From Siccirubricoccus sp. G192 (GTDB lineage: Bacteria; Pseudomonadota; Alphaproteobacteria; Acetobacterales; Acetobacteraceae): a DNA stretch of 64,000 bases. Below the pieces are notes generated by a model, which saw only the letters and a program-made list of their open reading frames with translations, made no database searches and was not told the origin of the DNA. The position numbers were made by a program, and so were the translations under genes. The stretch covers positions 124,001-188,000 of the forward strand of contig NZ_JAHREN010000002.1 of assembly GCF_019084075.1 (NCBI RefSeq). The letters are read 5' to 3'. Below are positions 8,272 through 17,064 of the stretch, piece by piece. Each line of letters starts with the position of its first letter. The stretch's first letter is position 1.

Positions 8272-9739
8272 GGGACTGCCGCGAAACTGGGGGTCATGCG
8301 GCGGCGGCCACTCGCGGGAGCAGATCATTTGCGGCGCAGAAACGCTGCCCGAAGCCGGTGCCGAGCGTGCCGTTGTAGACGGCGCAGCGGACCTGCAGCA
8401 GCCGATCGGCGCCGTGCCGGGACCAGCGCATCTGCTGTGACTTGGCCATCCGGCGGTTCACCAGGAAATTGGCCGTGCCCTCGGTCAGCGCCGTGCCGAC
8501 CCGCAGCCCGGTCCGGTGCCGCGCGCCGTAGTCGACCAGCCGGTCGCTCTGCCCGACGAGGTAGTTGTTCAGCGCCCGCAGCGCGGTCCACAGCTTGCGC
8601 GAGGGCGCGGCGGCCCTGCGGCCACCGAGCTCGCCCCGGAAGTGGCGCATGACCGCGCGGATCCGCTCGATGCTGATCCCGGCATCCTTGGCCTTGCCGT
8701 GCCACAGCCGCCAGCGCAGCCGCTCGACCTCTTCGACGATCACCGCCTTCGCGGCCGCGCGCTCCGGGCCGTCGCACGACAGGCCTCCGGCGACCTGCGT
8801 CAGGTGCTGCAGCCGCATGCCGAGGTGGAACCAGTCCAGGATCGGCAGCCCATCGACGCCGGCCCTGAGGAGGATGCGCCGCAGCCCGGGACAGCCGTCG
8901 GTGAAGGCCGTCGGTGCAGTGCCCTCGGCACATCCCACGGCGCCGAGGCTGCGGCGGATCAGCGCCGCCGGGTCCGTGTCCGTCTTGGCGACGGCGCCGA
9001 AGACCTGCCGCCGCCCGCTCGCCGTCTCGACGTTGCCGACCCGGACCTCCAGGTGCCGCTCGCCGGCCTCGCAGCTGCGGACGAAGGTCGAGTCCAGGGT
9101 CACCACGATCGCCTCGGCAGGGCTGGCCGGCTTGGCTGGCGTCGGCACCGGCAGGCGCTCGGCGACCCTGAAGGTATGCCGGCGCAGGGTCTCGGGATCG
9201 GCGCCGGCGTCCACCGGGAGCAGCTGCGCCAGCACCGCGGCGGCCGTGCGGTAGGTCATCAGGGCGGAGAGTTGCGCCCGCAGCCGATCCAGCTCCGGGG
9301 TCGAGCGGGCGTGCGACAGCCATCCCACGCCCGCCTCGGTCGTGGCGCACGCCGCACAGCGGAAGCGGGGCAGCCGGACCGCGACCTGGCCGAACGGCGT
9401 GGCGACCGCATGCTGACGGTAGTCCTTGACCCGGCAGGCCGCGCCGCAGCCGCGGCACGCCGGCCGGCGCACGGCATGCAGCCGCGCCTGCGCGGCGACG
9501 ACCTCCCGCTGGACACCGGCCAGGAGCCGCTTGCCCTCGGCCAGGGTCAGGCCCAGGCCGGCCAGATCGGTGAGGTCGCCGGGCCTGGCGATCCGCATGA
9601 CGTCGGTGCCGTGTTCTTCGCCCTCAGCGTCGATGCTCACCAGCCTCACGATCCAAGCCACGTCGCCTCTGCCTCACCGGGATAACCGGTCCGAGACTAT
9701 CCGTTTCGGCCTCATACCCCCAACCTCGCGGCAGTCCCG
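8272..9739 (-). mobile_element. ISKra4-type insertion sequence, apparently complete
   Basis: The ends carry inverted repeats: (C)GGGACTGCCGCGAAACTGGG at the left and, on the opposite strand at the right, (C)GGGACTGCCGCGAGGTTGGG. It contains a single intact transposase gene reading leftward. The same left end occurs at about 42131 in a deleted relative. The insertion splits an SDR gene; the join suggests either no target duplication or a one-base ambiguity at the terminal C. Confidence 0.85.
8294..9661 (-). CDS. ISKra4-family transposase
   Basis: A 455-residue DDE transposase. Near the N-terminus is a zinc-binding pattern (RPACRGCGAACRVKDYRQH and later RFRCAAC). The core has VVTLDSTFVRS (first Asp, about residue 192), FTDGCPGLRRILL, and DWFHLGMRLQHLTQ (second Asp); the C-terminal third holds EGTANFLVNRRMAKSQQMRW with the Glu. 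The GTG at 9661 starts MAWIVRL. The frame is intact over its full length, so the copy looks functional. Its 3' end lies about 20 bases from the left IS end. Confidence 0.88.
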   Translation of the reverse strand: MAWIVRLVSIDAEGEEHGTDVMRIARPGDLTDLAGLGLTLAEGKRLLAGVQREVVAAQARLHAVRRPACRGCGAACRVKDYRQHAVATPFGQVAVRLPRFRCAACATTEAGVGWLSHARSTPELDRLRAQLSALMTYRTAAAVLAQLLPVDAGADPETLRRHTFRVAERLPVPTPAKPASPAEAIVVTLDSTFVRSCEAGERHLEVRVGNVETASGRRQVFGAVAKTDTDPAALIRRSLGAVGCAEGTAPTAFTDGCPGLRRILLRAGVDGLPILDWFHLGMRLQHLTQVAGGLSCDGPERAAAKAVIVEEVERLRWRLWHGKAKDAGISIERIRAVMRHFRGELGGRRAAAPSRKLWTALRALNNYLVGQSDRLVDYGARHRTGLRVGTALTEGTANFLVNRRMAKSQQMRWSRHGADRLLQVRCAVYNGTLGTGFGQRFCAANDLLPRVAAAA

Positions 9740-9911
9740 CAGATTGCCTCGGAGAGGCTTCAATCCACACCAGAAATCAGTGAACATCAGCATGGTGCGG
9801 GCGCACCGCTGGCGCGTTCGGGCATGTGCCAATCAGCAGAGGTCAGACTGTGACCAATCTCGCATTCACCGTCGCCCGCGACACTTTTCAGAGCTCGGGT
9901 TTGAATGCCCC

Positions 9912-10439
9912 ATGAGGACAACCCGGCGCGTCCTGTTCGCAGTCTCCATCGCGGTCGTGCTCTCCGCTGCCGCGGCGGCACAGAACGCGCCAGGGTTGCC
10001 CGTGGGCACCGCGGCCAGCGTGTTCATAGAAGTCATACCCACCGAGGGCCGTGCACCGGTGCGGCTTGCCGCAGCGCAGGTGGTGCGCGTGGCGCGGGTC
10101 GAGAATCATACGATCATCGACACCACCGCCTGGGTGCAGCAGCGGACCATCAAGCCGGTCGAGGCCGTTGCGCGCCGCCTGACGGCCGCGGGGCAGCGGC
10201 TGGTGGCCCTGACCGATCTCAGCAATACGCGCATCTATCTGGCTGCCGACCGGGTCGTCCTTGTGCGCGAGTCGCAGGAGCGGCATGCGGCAGGCGCACG
10301 CGCTGCCATCGTGATGGTCGGGCTCCGCTTCAACACCGATGTGGCGGTGCGGGAGACGGTCGAGGAGGTCATGGCTGCCCTCAGGCGCGAGGCGCAGGAC
10401 GGCCCGCTGGAGAAGCCTGCCGCGGGTACCGCGCGATAG
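9912..10439 (+). CDS. Exported hypothetical protein
   Basis: A 175-residue protein with a clear Sec signal peptide: basic MRTTRRV, a hydrophobic core, and cleavage near AAAAQN (about residues 21-24). The mature part is beta-rich and mentions no known catalytic motif: it contains HTIIDTTAWVQQRTIKPVEAVARRL and DLSNTRIYLAADRVVLVRES. It is probably periplasmic. The family is not recognised. The ATG at 9912 is chosen because it gives the signal peptide; upstream codons overlap the interrupted SDR start region. It stands before the SOS region but has no LexA box of its own. Confidence 0.7.
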   Translation: MRTTRRVLFAVSIAVVLSAAAAAQNAPGLPVGTAASVFIEVIPTEGRAPVRLAAAQVVRVARVENHTIIDTTAWVQQRTIKPVEAVARRLTAAGQRLVALTDLSNTRIYLAADRVVLVRESQERHAAGARAAIVMVGLRFNTDVAVRETVEEVMAALRREAQDGPLEKPAAGTAR

Positions 10440-10523
10440 GGGCTCGTCCCGGTCACCGCGAAGGCGGCTCGACGCGTCTAGTCCTTACAGAATTCGGTTC
10501 GACTCTGAACCTGGCGCCATTTA

Positions 10524-10538
10524 GAACATTATACGAAC
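10524..10538 (+). promoter_or_regulatory. LexA (SOS) box upstream of the dnaE2 unit
   Basis: GAACATTATACGAAC fits the alphaproteobacterial LexA operator GAAC-N7-GAAC exactly. It lies 25 bases before the start of the small gene that precedes dnaE2, within an A/T-rich promoter-like stretch. A second, shorter palindrome (GTTC-N6-GAAC) lies just upstream at about 10497-10510. Confidence 0.85.
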
Positions 10539-10563
10539 ATAGCCGCCGCCGAGGCCGCCCACC

Positions 10564-10809
10564 ATGTCGCAGTCCGATGCCGAGCCACCCCCTGCTCCGG
10601 CCGACCTCACCCCGGCTGCCCTGGAGGAGGTCACCGAGGCCCTGGCCTATGCGCTCCGCCATGATGAGCGGGGCCGGCCGCGCCGCGGCGCCGTCGCCGG
10701 CTGGGACTTCGCCGCCGGTATCGCCGCCGAGCACCTGGCCGGGCACCTGGCGCGCGCCGGCTTCGTGGTAATGAAGCGCCGCCCCGGTCGCCCGCACCGC
10801 GCCGGCTGA
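10564..10809 (+). CDS. Small SOS-unit protein preceding dnaE2
   Basis: An 81-residue protein (MSQSDAEPPPAPADLTPAAL). A proline-rich start is followed by a helical segment VTEALAYALRHDERGRP and the conserved end AEHLAGHLARAGFVVMKRRP. The same C-terminal pattern (LVEQLAAQLERANFVVMRK) occurs in the short ORF before imuA at 16569-16670, so these are paralogues. Such small proteins often sit beside dnaE2 or imuA in Alphaproteobacteria. Function unknown. It lies directly behind a LexA box, and dnaE2 starts 3 bases after its stop, so the two are co-transcribed and SOS-induced. Confidence 0.75.
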   Translation: MSQSDAEPPPAPADLTPAALEEVTEALAYALRHDERGRPRRGAVAGWDFAAGIAAEHLAGHLARAGFVVMKRRPGRPHRAG

Positions 10810-10812
10810 GGC

Positions 10813-13800
10813 ATGGCCGGCTACGCTGAGGTCGCGGCCCGATCGAACTTCAGCCTGCTCGATGGCGCCTCGCATCCGGCCGAGCTGGTGGTCACCGCCA
10901 AGGCCCTGGGCCAGGCGGGGCTGGGGCTCTGCGACACCAACTCCCTGGCCGGGGTAGTGCGCGGCTATGTCGCGGCGCAGCAACTTGGCCTGCGCTTCGT
11001 GCTGGGCGCCCGGCTCCTCCTGCTGGACGGCAGCGAGTACCTGGCCTGGCCGACCGACCGCGCCTCCTACGGCCGGCTGGTCCGGCTGCTGTCACAAGGG
11101 CGCATGGCGGCGCCCAAGGGCGAGTGCCGCATCCGGCGGGAGGATCTGCACGCCCACGCGGCGGGCTGGGTGCTGGCAGCCGTGCCGCCGGCGGGCATGC
11201 CCGATACGGGGTTCCGGGACCGGCTCCGCGCCGAGGCGGCGGCGCTGCGGGGCCGGCTTGCGATGCCCCTCCTGGTGGCCGCCTCCTGTCTGCTCCGGGG
11301 CGATGACCGGAGGCGGCTGGAGGCGCTGGCGCACGCCGCCCGGAGCGCCGGCGCTGGCCTGCTCGCCAGCAATGCGGTCCGCTATCACGAGCCGGACCGG
11401 CGCCGTCTTGCCGACGTGCTCACCGCCATCCGGCTGGGCACCACCGTCGACCGGCTGGGCTATGCGGCGGAGCCGAATGCCGAGCGTCACCTGAAGCCGC
11501 CGGCCGCGATGGCGCGCCTCTTCGCTGGCTATCCGGAGGCGCTGGTCAATACCCTCCGGGTGCTTGAGGCCGCCTCGGGCTTCTCCCTCGACCAGCTCCG
11601 CCATGAATACCCCGACGAGATCCTGGAGCCCGGCCGCACCGCCCAGCAGACGCTCACCTCGCGGGTGGCGGCGGCGGTGCGGGAGCGCTGGCCGGAGGGG
11701 GCGCCGGCCGCGCTCCGCGCCCGGCTGCGGCACGAGCTGCGGCTGATCAAGCAACTGGATTACGCGCCCTACTTCCTGACCGTCGATGAGATCGTCCGCT
11801 TTGCCCGGGGGCAGGGCATCCTCTGCCAGGGCCGTGGCTCGGCCGCGAACAGCGCCCTCTGTTACGTGCTCGGCATCACCGCCGTGGACCCGGAGAAGCA
11901 CGACCTGCTGTTCGAGCGCTTCGTCTCGGCCAGCCGGGGCGAGCCGCCCGACATCGACCTCGACTTCGAGCACGAGCGCCGCGAGGAGGTGATCCAGCAC
12001 GTCTACCAGCGCTATGGCCGCCACCGGGCTGCCCTGGTCGGCACGGTGATCCGCTTCCGGGCCAAGTCCGCCCTGCGGGAAGTGGGGAAGGTGCTGGGCC
12101 TCTCCGAGGATCTCACGGGCAAGCTGGCGGCCGCCACCTGGGGCGCCGGCCGGGAGCGGAGCCTGGCGGCGCTGATCGAAGCGGCAGGGCTGGACCCGGG
12201 CGATCATCGCCTGGCCCTGACCATCGCGCTGGCCGAGCAGATCCAGGACTTCCCGCGCCACCTCGCCACCCATGTCGGCGGCTTCGTCATCACCCGTGGC
12301 CCGCTGGTCGAGACCGCGGTGGTCAGCAATGCGGCCATGCCGGGGCGCACCGTGCTGGAATGGGACAAGGACGACATCGACGCGCTCGGGCTGATGAAGG
12401 TCGATCTGCTGGCGCTCGGGATGCTGTCCTGCCTCCGCCGCGGCTTCGACCTGCTGCGGCGCCACCGGCGCATCGACCTCGACCTCGCCGCCGTGCCGCG
12501 CGACTGCCCGGCCACCTATGCCATGCTGCGGCGAGCCGATTCCGTGGGCGTCTTCCAGGTCGAGAGCCGGGCGCAGATGGCCATGCTGCCCCGGCTGCGG
12601 CCCGAGACCTTCTACGACCTGGTGGTGCAGGTGGCGATCATCCGCCCCGGGCCGATCCAGGGCGACATGGTGCATCCCTACCTCCGGCGGCGCAGCGGCG
12701 AGGAGAGGGTCACCTATCCCAGGCCAGGCCCCGAGCATGGGCCGCCGGATGAGCTGGAGAAGGTGCTCGGCAGGACCCTCGGCGTGCCGCTCTTTCAGGA
12801 GCAGGCGATGCGGGTCGCCATGGTGGCGGCCCGCTTCAGCGCCGAGGAGGCCGACCAGCTCCGCAAGGCAATGGCGACCTTCCGGTCCACCCAGGGGGTG
12901 GCGCAGCACCGGGAGAAGCTGGTCGGCGGCATGGTGCGGCGCGGCTATGACCCCGAGTTGGCGGAGCGGGTGTTCCGGCAGCTCGAGGGCTTCGGCTCCT
13001 ATGGCTTTCCCGAGAGCCACGCGGCCAGCTTCGCCCACCTTGCCTATGTCTCAGCCTGGCTGAAGTGTCACCACCCCGCGGTCTTCGCGGCGGCGCTGCT
13101 CAACAGCCAGCCGATGGGCTTCTACGCGCCCGCCCAGATCGTCCGCGATGCCCGCGAGCACCGGGTGGTGGTGCGGCCGATCGAGGTCAATGCCAGCGAG
13201 TGGGACTGCGCCCTGGAGCCCGACCGGACGAGTGCCGAAGGCCTGGCGCTACGGCTGGGGCTGCGGCTGGTGGCCGGCCTGGCTGCGGAGGACGGCAAGG
13301 CCGTAGCCAAGGCCCGGCGGGCCGGCAATGGCGCGCCCTTTGCCTCGGTCGAGGAGGTCGCCCGGCGGGCCGGGGTCGGGCGGCCCGCGCTGCAGGCCCT
13401 GGCGGCCGCGGATGCCTTCACCGGTCTCGGTGTCGGGCGCCGCACCGCCTTGTGGGCCGCTGCCGCAGTGGAGCGATGGAGCCAGGACAGCCTGCCGTTG
13501 TTCCGTGCCGCTGAGGCCGACCCGCCGCTGATCCTGGAGCCGGACCCCAGGCTGCCAGTCGAGCGGGAAGGGGAGGCGGTGGTGGAGGACTATGGCGCCA
13601 CCGGCCTGACGCTGCGCGCGCATCCGCTGGCCCTGCTGCGGCCGGCGCTGGAGCGGCTCGGCCTCGCCGACACAAGACGGCTCGCCACCCTGCGCCAGGG
13701 TGGCTGGATCCGCCTGCCTGGCCTGGTGCTGATGCGCCAGCGCCCGGGCACTGCCAAGGGCATCGTCTTTGTCACCCTCGAGGATGAGCACGGCCAGGCC

Positions 13801-14100
13801 AACATCGTGGTCTATGCCCAGGTCGGCGAGCGCGACCGGGCGGCGCTGATCGGGGCGCGGCTGCTGGTTGTGGAGGGGCGGGTCGAGCGGCAGACCGAAG
13901 GCGCCGAGGTGCCGATCCTCCACCTCATCGCCCGCCGGCTGATCGACCGCTCGGACCTGCTGGACGGGTTGCGGCGGAGCGATGCCGGCGATGCCGCCTG
14001 GGCGGAGCGGGGGCTGGGGCGCGCCGATGCAGTGCGACGGCCCGATCCAGGCTCGGCCACACCACGGCCGAGCCTGGGCAAAAGCCGGGATTTCCGGTGA
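10813..14100 (+). CDS. dnaE2: Error-prone DNA polymerase DnaE2 (ImuC)
   Basis: A 1095-residue C-family polymerase of the DnaE2/ImuC type, the catalytic subunit of the SOS mutasome that copies across DNA lesions with ImuA and ImuB. An N-terminal PHP domain opens with NFSLLDGASHP. The palm carries CQGRGSAANSALCYVLGIT (about residues 338-356) and PDIDLDFEHERREE (catalytic aspartates, about 379-392), followed by LEWDKDDIDALGLMKVDLLALG. A C-terminal OB-fold contains GIVFVTLEDEHGQANIVVY. Length is normal and no break is seen. It converges with imuB, 57 bases away, instead of following it as in the common imuA-imuB-dnaE2 operon. Confidence 0.95.
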   Translation: MAGYAEVAARSNFSLLDGASHPAELVVTAKALGQAGLGLCDTNSLAGVVRGYVAAQQLGLRFVLGARLLLLDGSEYLAWPTDRASYGRLVRLLSQGRMAAPKGECRIRREDLHAHAAGWVLAAVPPAGMPDTGFRDRLRAEAAALRGRLAMPLLVAASCLLRGDDRRRLEALAHAARSAGAGLLASNAVRYHEPDRRRLADVLTAIRLGTTVDRLGYAAEPNAERHLKPPAAMARLFAGYPEALVNTLRVLEAASGFSLDQLRHEYPDEILEPGRTAQQTLTSRVAAAVRERWPEGAPAALRARLRHELRLIKQLDYAPYFLTVDEIVRFARGQGILCQGRGSAANSALCYVLGITAVDPEKHDLLFERFVSASRGEPPDIDLDFEHERREEVIQHVYQRYGRHRAALVGTVIRFRAKSALREVGKVLGLSEDLTGKLAAATWGAGRERSLAALIEAAGLDPGDHRLALTIALAEQIQDFPRHLATHVGGFVITRGPLVETAVVSNAAMPGRTVLEWDKDDIDALGLMKVDLLALGMLSCLRRGFDLLRRHRRIDLDLAAVPRDCPATYAMLRRADSVGVFQVESRAQMAMLPRLRPETFYDLVVQVAIIRPGPIQGDMVHPYLRRRSGEERVTYPRPGPEHGPPDELEKVLGRTLGVPLFQEQAMRVAMVAARFSAEEADQLRKAMATFRSTQGVAQHREKLVGGMVRRGYDPELAERVFRQLEGFGSYGFPESHAASFAHLAYVSAWLKCHHPAVFAAALLNSQPMGFYAPAQIVRDAREHRVVVRPIEVNASEWDCALEPDRTSAEGLALRLGLRLVAGLAAEDGKAVAKARRAGNGAPFASVEEVARRAGVGRPALQALAAADAFTGLGVGRRTALWAAAAVERWSQDSLPLFRAAEADPPLILEPDPRLPVEREGEAVVEDYGATGLTLRAHPLALLRPALERLGLADTRRLATLRQGGWIRLPGLVLMRQRPGTAKGIVFVTLEDEHGQANIVVYAQVGERDRAALIGARLLVVEGRVERQTEGAEVPILHLIARRLIDRSDLLDGLRRSDAGDAAWAERGLGRADAVRRPDPGSATPRPSLGKSRDFR

Positions 14101-14157
14101 GGGCGGCAGAGCGACAATCCCTAACCGGAGGCGGCCGCGCCGCGCAGTGCGATGTAG

Positions 14158-15717
14158 TCACGGCAGGTGGCCATGCAGCAGCCAGCGTGTCGCCTCCGGC
14201 GGGCCGGTGCGGCAGATCCAGAGCCGCGCACCCGAGGCGAGCTCCACCCGGTAGTAGTCCCGCCGCAGCAAGCCGGGGCGATCCCGCCACCACTCGGGTT
14301 CCAGCCGCTGCGGTCCCTCGGCCCAATGGACGCGATGGGTGCCGCCGTGCCAGCGCAGCAGCGAGGGGGGACCGTCCGGCAGCAGGGCCACCATGGCCTC
14401 CAGCGGTGCTGGCCGGCGGAGCAGCAGGACCGGCAGCGCCGCCGCTGCCCAACCCACGGGCATGACCGGCGGAGTGGCATGCGGGCCCAGCGCGGCGACC
14501 GAGCGCTCCGGCCAGTGGCTGGCGATGGAGGCGATACGCTGGACCCGTAGCCGCTGGGCCAAGCGATCGAGCAGCTGCGCGAGGGCCTCGGCCGTCGCCG
14601 CATCGCGCCGGCCATCGATCCCGAGGCCGACCTGGGTGCCCGCTGCCATCGGCTCCGTGGCCCGGGCCTCCAGCGCCATCCGCTCGAAGCCGAGGCCAGG
14701 CTCCAGCCGTTCCAGCCGCTCGGCGAAGAGCCGCCGGAGATGCGCTGCCTCGCGCACCGGCCGCCCGGTGCCGATCGCCACCTCCTGCACCATGCCATCC
14801 ACCCGCCAGGCCAGGAGCACGACGCGACGGGCGCCGAGCCCCGCCTGCCGCAGCCGGGCGCAGAGCGCATCCAGCAGCCGGTCGAGCACGGCGTCGATGC
14901 CCGTGCGGGTGATGATCGGCTCCAGGAGATCCTGAACGACGGCGACATCCGGTGGCGGAAGCACGGGGCGGATGGCGGTCCGCCGCTGCCCGGTCACCGC
15001 GTCGAGCCGGTCCAGCAGCTCCTGCCCGAAGCGCCGGGCCAGGGGCCCGCGCGGCTGGTCGAGCAGGTCGCACACCCGGCGCAGGCCCAGTCGGGCGAGG
15101 TCCGCCAGCATCGTCGGCGGCAAGCGGAGCGCAGGCCCGAGCGGCAGCGGCGCGGCCACCGCCGCCTCGATGCCAGAGACGGCGATCGGGTTGTCGCCCC
15201 TGGCTCGTGCCAGGGCGGCGCTCGTGGCGGCAGCGCCCGCCACCGCACCCCGCGCCGTGATGCCCGCCCGCTGCAGCTGGGCCAGCGCATCGCGCAGCAG
15301 CGCCGCCTCGCCGCCCAGCAGGTGGTCACAGCCGGTGATGTCGAGCAGCAGCCCATCCGGCGGGTCCACCGCGGTAAGCGGGGTGTAGCACCGGGCCCAG
15401 AGTGCCAGGGCGTGCAGCGCTCGCGCATCACCCTCTGGATCGGCGGGGCGGAGCAGGAGATGGGGCGCGATTGTCTGGGCATCGGCCAGTGCCTGCCCGG
15501 GCCGCAGGCCCGCTGTCGCGGCGACCTGGTCCACGGCGACCAGCACCTGGCGGTTGCCCGATGGTGCCCAGGTGGCGAGCGGTCGGTCGGCTGGCAGGTC
15601 CGGTTCCATCCGGCGGAGCCGGTCGGTGGCAAGGCAGGGCAGGTAGAGCGCCAGGAAGCGGCGCACTATGGCGCTGTCCGTGGGCAGCCGCAGCGCGGGA
15701 TGGGGAGGGCCCGTCAT
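14158..15717 (-). CDS. imuB: ImuB, Y-family-like mutasome protein
   Basis: A 519-residue Y-family polymerase homologue that acts as the hub of the mutasome, linking ImuA, DnaE2 and the beta clamp. The palm-like N-terminus reads FLALYLPCLATDRLRR, where active Y-family enzymes have a catalytic Asp, as expected for the catalytically dead ImuB group. The second block is YTPLTAVDPPDGLLLDITGCDHLLGG. A helix-hairpin-helix-like LGLRRVCDLLDQPRGPLARRFG follows, and the tail ends RDYYRVELASGARLWIC. The GTG/ATG region overlaps the imuA stop by 4 bases (15714-15717), indicating translational coupling. Confidence 0.93.
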   Translation of the reverse strand: MTGPPHPALRLPTDSAIVRRFLALYLPCLATDRLRRMEPDLPADRPLATWAPSGNRQVLVAVDQVAATAGLRPGQALADAQTIAPHLLLRPADPEGDARALHALALWARCYTPLTAVDPPDGLLLDITGCDHLLGGEAALLRDALAQLQRAGITARGAVAGAAATSAALARARGDNPIAVSGIEAAVAAPLPLGPALRLPPTMLADLARLGLRRVCDLLDQPRGPLARRFGQELLDRLDAVTGQRRTAIRPVLPPPDVAVVQDLLEPIITRTGIDAVLDRLLDALCARLRQAGLGARRVVLLAWRVDGMVQEVAIGTGRPVREAAHLRRLFAERLERLEPGLGFERMALEARATEPMAAGTQVGLGIDGRRDAATAEALAQLLDRLAQRLRVQRIASIASHWPERSVAALGPHATPPVMPVGWAAAALPVLLLRRPAPLEAMVALLPDGPPSLLRWHGGTHRVHWAEGPQRLEPEWWRDRPGLLRRDYYRVELASGARLWICRTGPPEATRWLLHGHLP

Positions 15718-16487
15718 GCGGAGGCGTCGCGGCCTGTTCTGGCGACGGAAGCTGTCTCCTCTGCATCGAGATCCAGCCGCCCAGCCGCGGCGCGCCAGGT
15801 CACCGCCCAGGGGCCGCCCGGCCGACCGCCTCGTGCCCGCAGCAGCTCCAGTTGCCAGCGTGGGTCGTCCAGGCCGTGCCCCGCCCCAGCGGCATGCCGA
15901 GGTCCGACCCGCCAGCGCGTGGCGGCCGCGGTGTGCTCCAGGCGAGCGGCGTCAGGCCGCAACAGCAGGCCGAGCGCTCCGCCCGTCTCGGCCGCCAGCT
16001 GCAGCCGGCGCGTCGCGGTCAGGTCCAGTGTGCCGTCACCAGCCTGCCGATGCGGCTCCCAGGCCAGGGCCAGCAGCGCGCCGGTCACAGCGGGGCAGCG
16101 CAGCGCCTCCTCCATGGCCCAGAGCGCGTCCGGCCATCGCTCGGCCCGAATGAGGACCAGGTTGGTCGGGACTAGGCCGCAGCGCGCGAGGCCTGGTGGC
16201 CAGGCCAGCAGCCCGTCCCTGCCGCTGGCGATCCAGAGGACGGTGCCGCCGGTGCGGGCCAGCAGCACGGCGCAGAAGGCGGCGCCACAGCCCGGTTCCG
16301 TAGCCAGCACCTCATGGACCGCGGCGCGCGCCAGCCCGCCGCCGGGCAGTGGCAGGCCCTCGCAGACCGGGATGGCGCCAGCCTCATGCTGCGCCCGGCC
16401 GACCCCCTCCAGCCGTGCCACGCGGGCACGCAACGCAGCGAGGACGGCGGCTTGGTCGAGCGGGGCGTCGGGAGCGGCTGGGGGCAT
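15714..16487 (-). CDS. imuA: ImuA, RecA-like mutasome protein
   Basis: A 257-residue RecA/SulA-like protein that works with ImuB and DnaE2 in SOS mutagenesis. Recognisable blocks are LPLPGGGLARAAVHEVLA (about residues 46-63), TVLWIASGRDGLLAWPPGLARCGL, and RWPDALWAMEEALRCPAVTGALL. The chosen ATG (MPPAAPDAPLDQAAVL) matches usual family starts. A GTG at 16568, directly abutting the stop of the preceding short ORF, would add 27 residues and is an alternative. imuA is coupled to imuB and probably transcribed from the LexA-controlled promoter at about 16857. Confidence 0.88.
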   Translation of the reverse strand: MPPAAPDAPLDQAAVLAALRARVARLEGVGRAQHEAGAIPVCEGLPLPGGGLARAAVHEVLATEPGCGAAFCAVLLARTGGTVLWIASGRDGLLAWPPGLARCGLVPTNLVLIRAERWPDALWAMEEALRCPAVTGALLALAWEPHRQAGDGTLDLTATRRLQLAAETGGALGLLLRPDAARLEHTAAATRWRVGPRHAAGAGHGLDDPRWQLELLRARGGRPGGPWAVTWRAAAGRLDLDAEETASVARTGRDASA

Positions 16488-16568
16488 CGGTCTCGCATCC
16501 GCTTGGCCGTTGCGCGCATCCCGGCATGGCCGGGCTGGGATGTCTCCTCGTGGTGAGGAGAGAGTCAC

Positions 16569-16670
16569 CTATCCGCTGCCATGCAGTGGCCGCGGCGCCT
16601 TACGCATGACCACGAAATTCGCCCGCTCCAGCTGCGCCGCGAGCTGCTCCACAAGCAGTACGGCAGTCAT
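16569..16670 (-). CDS. Short ORF before imuA, paralogue fragment
   Basis: A 33-residue frame (MTAVLLVEQLAAQLERANFV and then VMRK...) with an AGGTAGGAG site before the ATG at 16670. Its sequence matches the C-terminal half of the small protein preceding dnaE2 (AEHLAGHLARAGFVVMKRR). A proline-rich frame from 16830 (MQPSDSPNPEPPGTSPERP) resembles the start of that protein and ends in the other frame at about the same place, so the original gene probably spanned 16569-16830 and has a one-base shift near 16670. It may be a pseudogene or a shortened functional version. imuA can begin right at its stop codon. Confidence 0.55.
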   Translation of the reverse strand: MTAVLLVEQLAAQLERANFVVMRKAPRPLHGSG

Positions 16671-16856
16671 CTCCTACCTGCCTCCCCGGCACGGGCGGCC
16701 CCACGCGTTGAACCGCCGGGGCCGGGGTCACCTCTGTGGGAGTCGCCGTAATCGAGGAAGCCACCAAAGGCTCAGGACGCTCAGGCGAGGTTCCTGGCGG
16801 TTCGGGATTGGGAGAATCGGAGGGCTGCATAACGGGCGACGATGACGAGGCGATGC

Positions 16857-16871
16857 GAACGAATCAAGAAC
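16857..16871 (-). promoter_or_regulatory. LexA (SOS) box upstream of the imuA-imuB unit
   Basis: GAACGAATCAAGAAC on the plus strand (GAAC-N7-GAAC) lies 26 bases upstream of the ATG at 16830 for the leftward small ORF-imuA-imuB unit. It has the same form and similar distance as the box at 10524. Confidence 0.8.
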
Positions 16872-17064
16872 AAAGGCGCGGCATCGCCGCGGCCCAGGTG
16901 TCCATGGCGCCCTGAGCTGCTTCAAAGGATCGGACGGAAGCACGTGAACGCGACATTCCGCAGCGCCAGCGACACCGACCTGGCAGTCCTGGTGCAGAGC
17001 CGACCTGGCCCACTGGAGCCATGTGCATCGGGCCGTGGTGGGAGCAACGGGAATGGCTACCGTG

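Larger units (their letters stand above)
7240..9793 (-). pseudogene. SDR oxidoreductase gene split by ISKra4-type element
   Basis: The main body (7240-8271) encodes a short-chain dehydrogenase: TGASSGIG cofactor loop, NDAGA, catalytic Ser in NLGS and the YCAAK catalytic motif, then an unusual C-terminal extension ending in a hydrophobic helix and basic tail. The missing start lies beyond the IS, at 9740-9793: ATG...LKPLRGNL, 18 codons. Removing 8272-9739 joins AAT CTG to GTC ATC and gives GNLVIVITGASSGIG in frame. No target duplication is evident. As it stands, an alternative start inside the IS (8328) could make a hybrid protein, so residual expression is possible. Confidence 0.85.

Noticed and set aside
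14740..16845. 701-codon plus-strand frame opposite imuB and imuA
   Set aside because: No recognisable domain and low-complexity composition; imuA and imuB are clear on the other strand.
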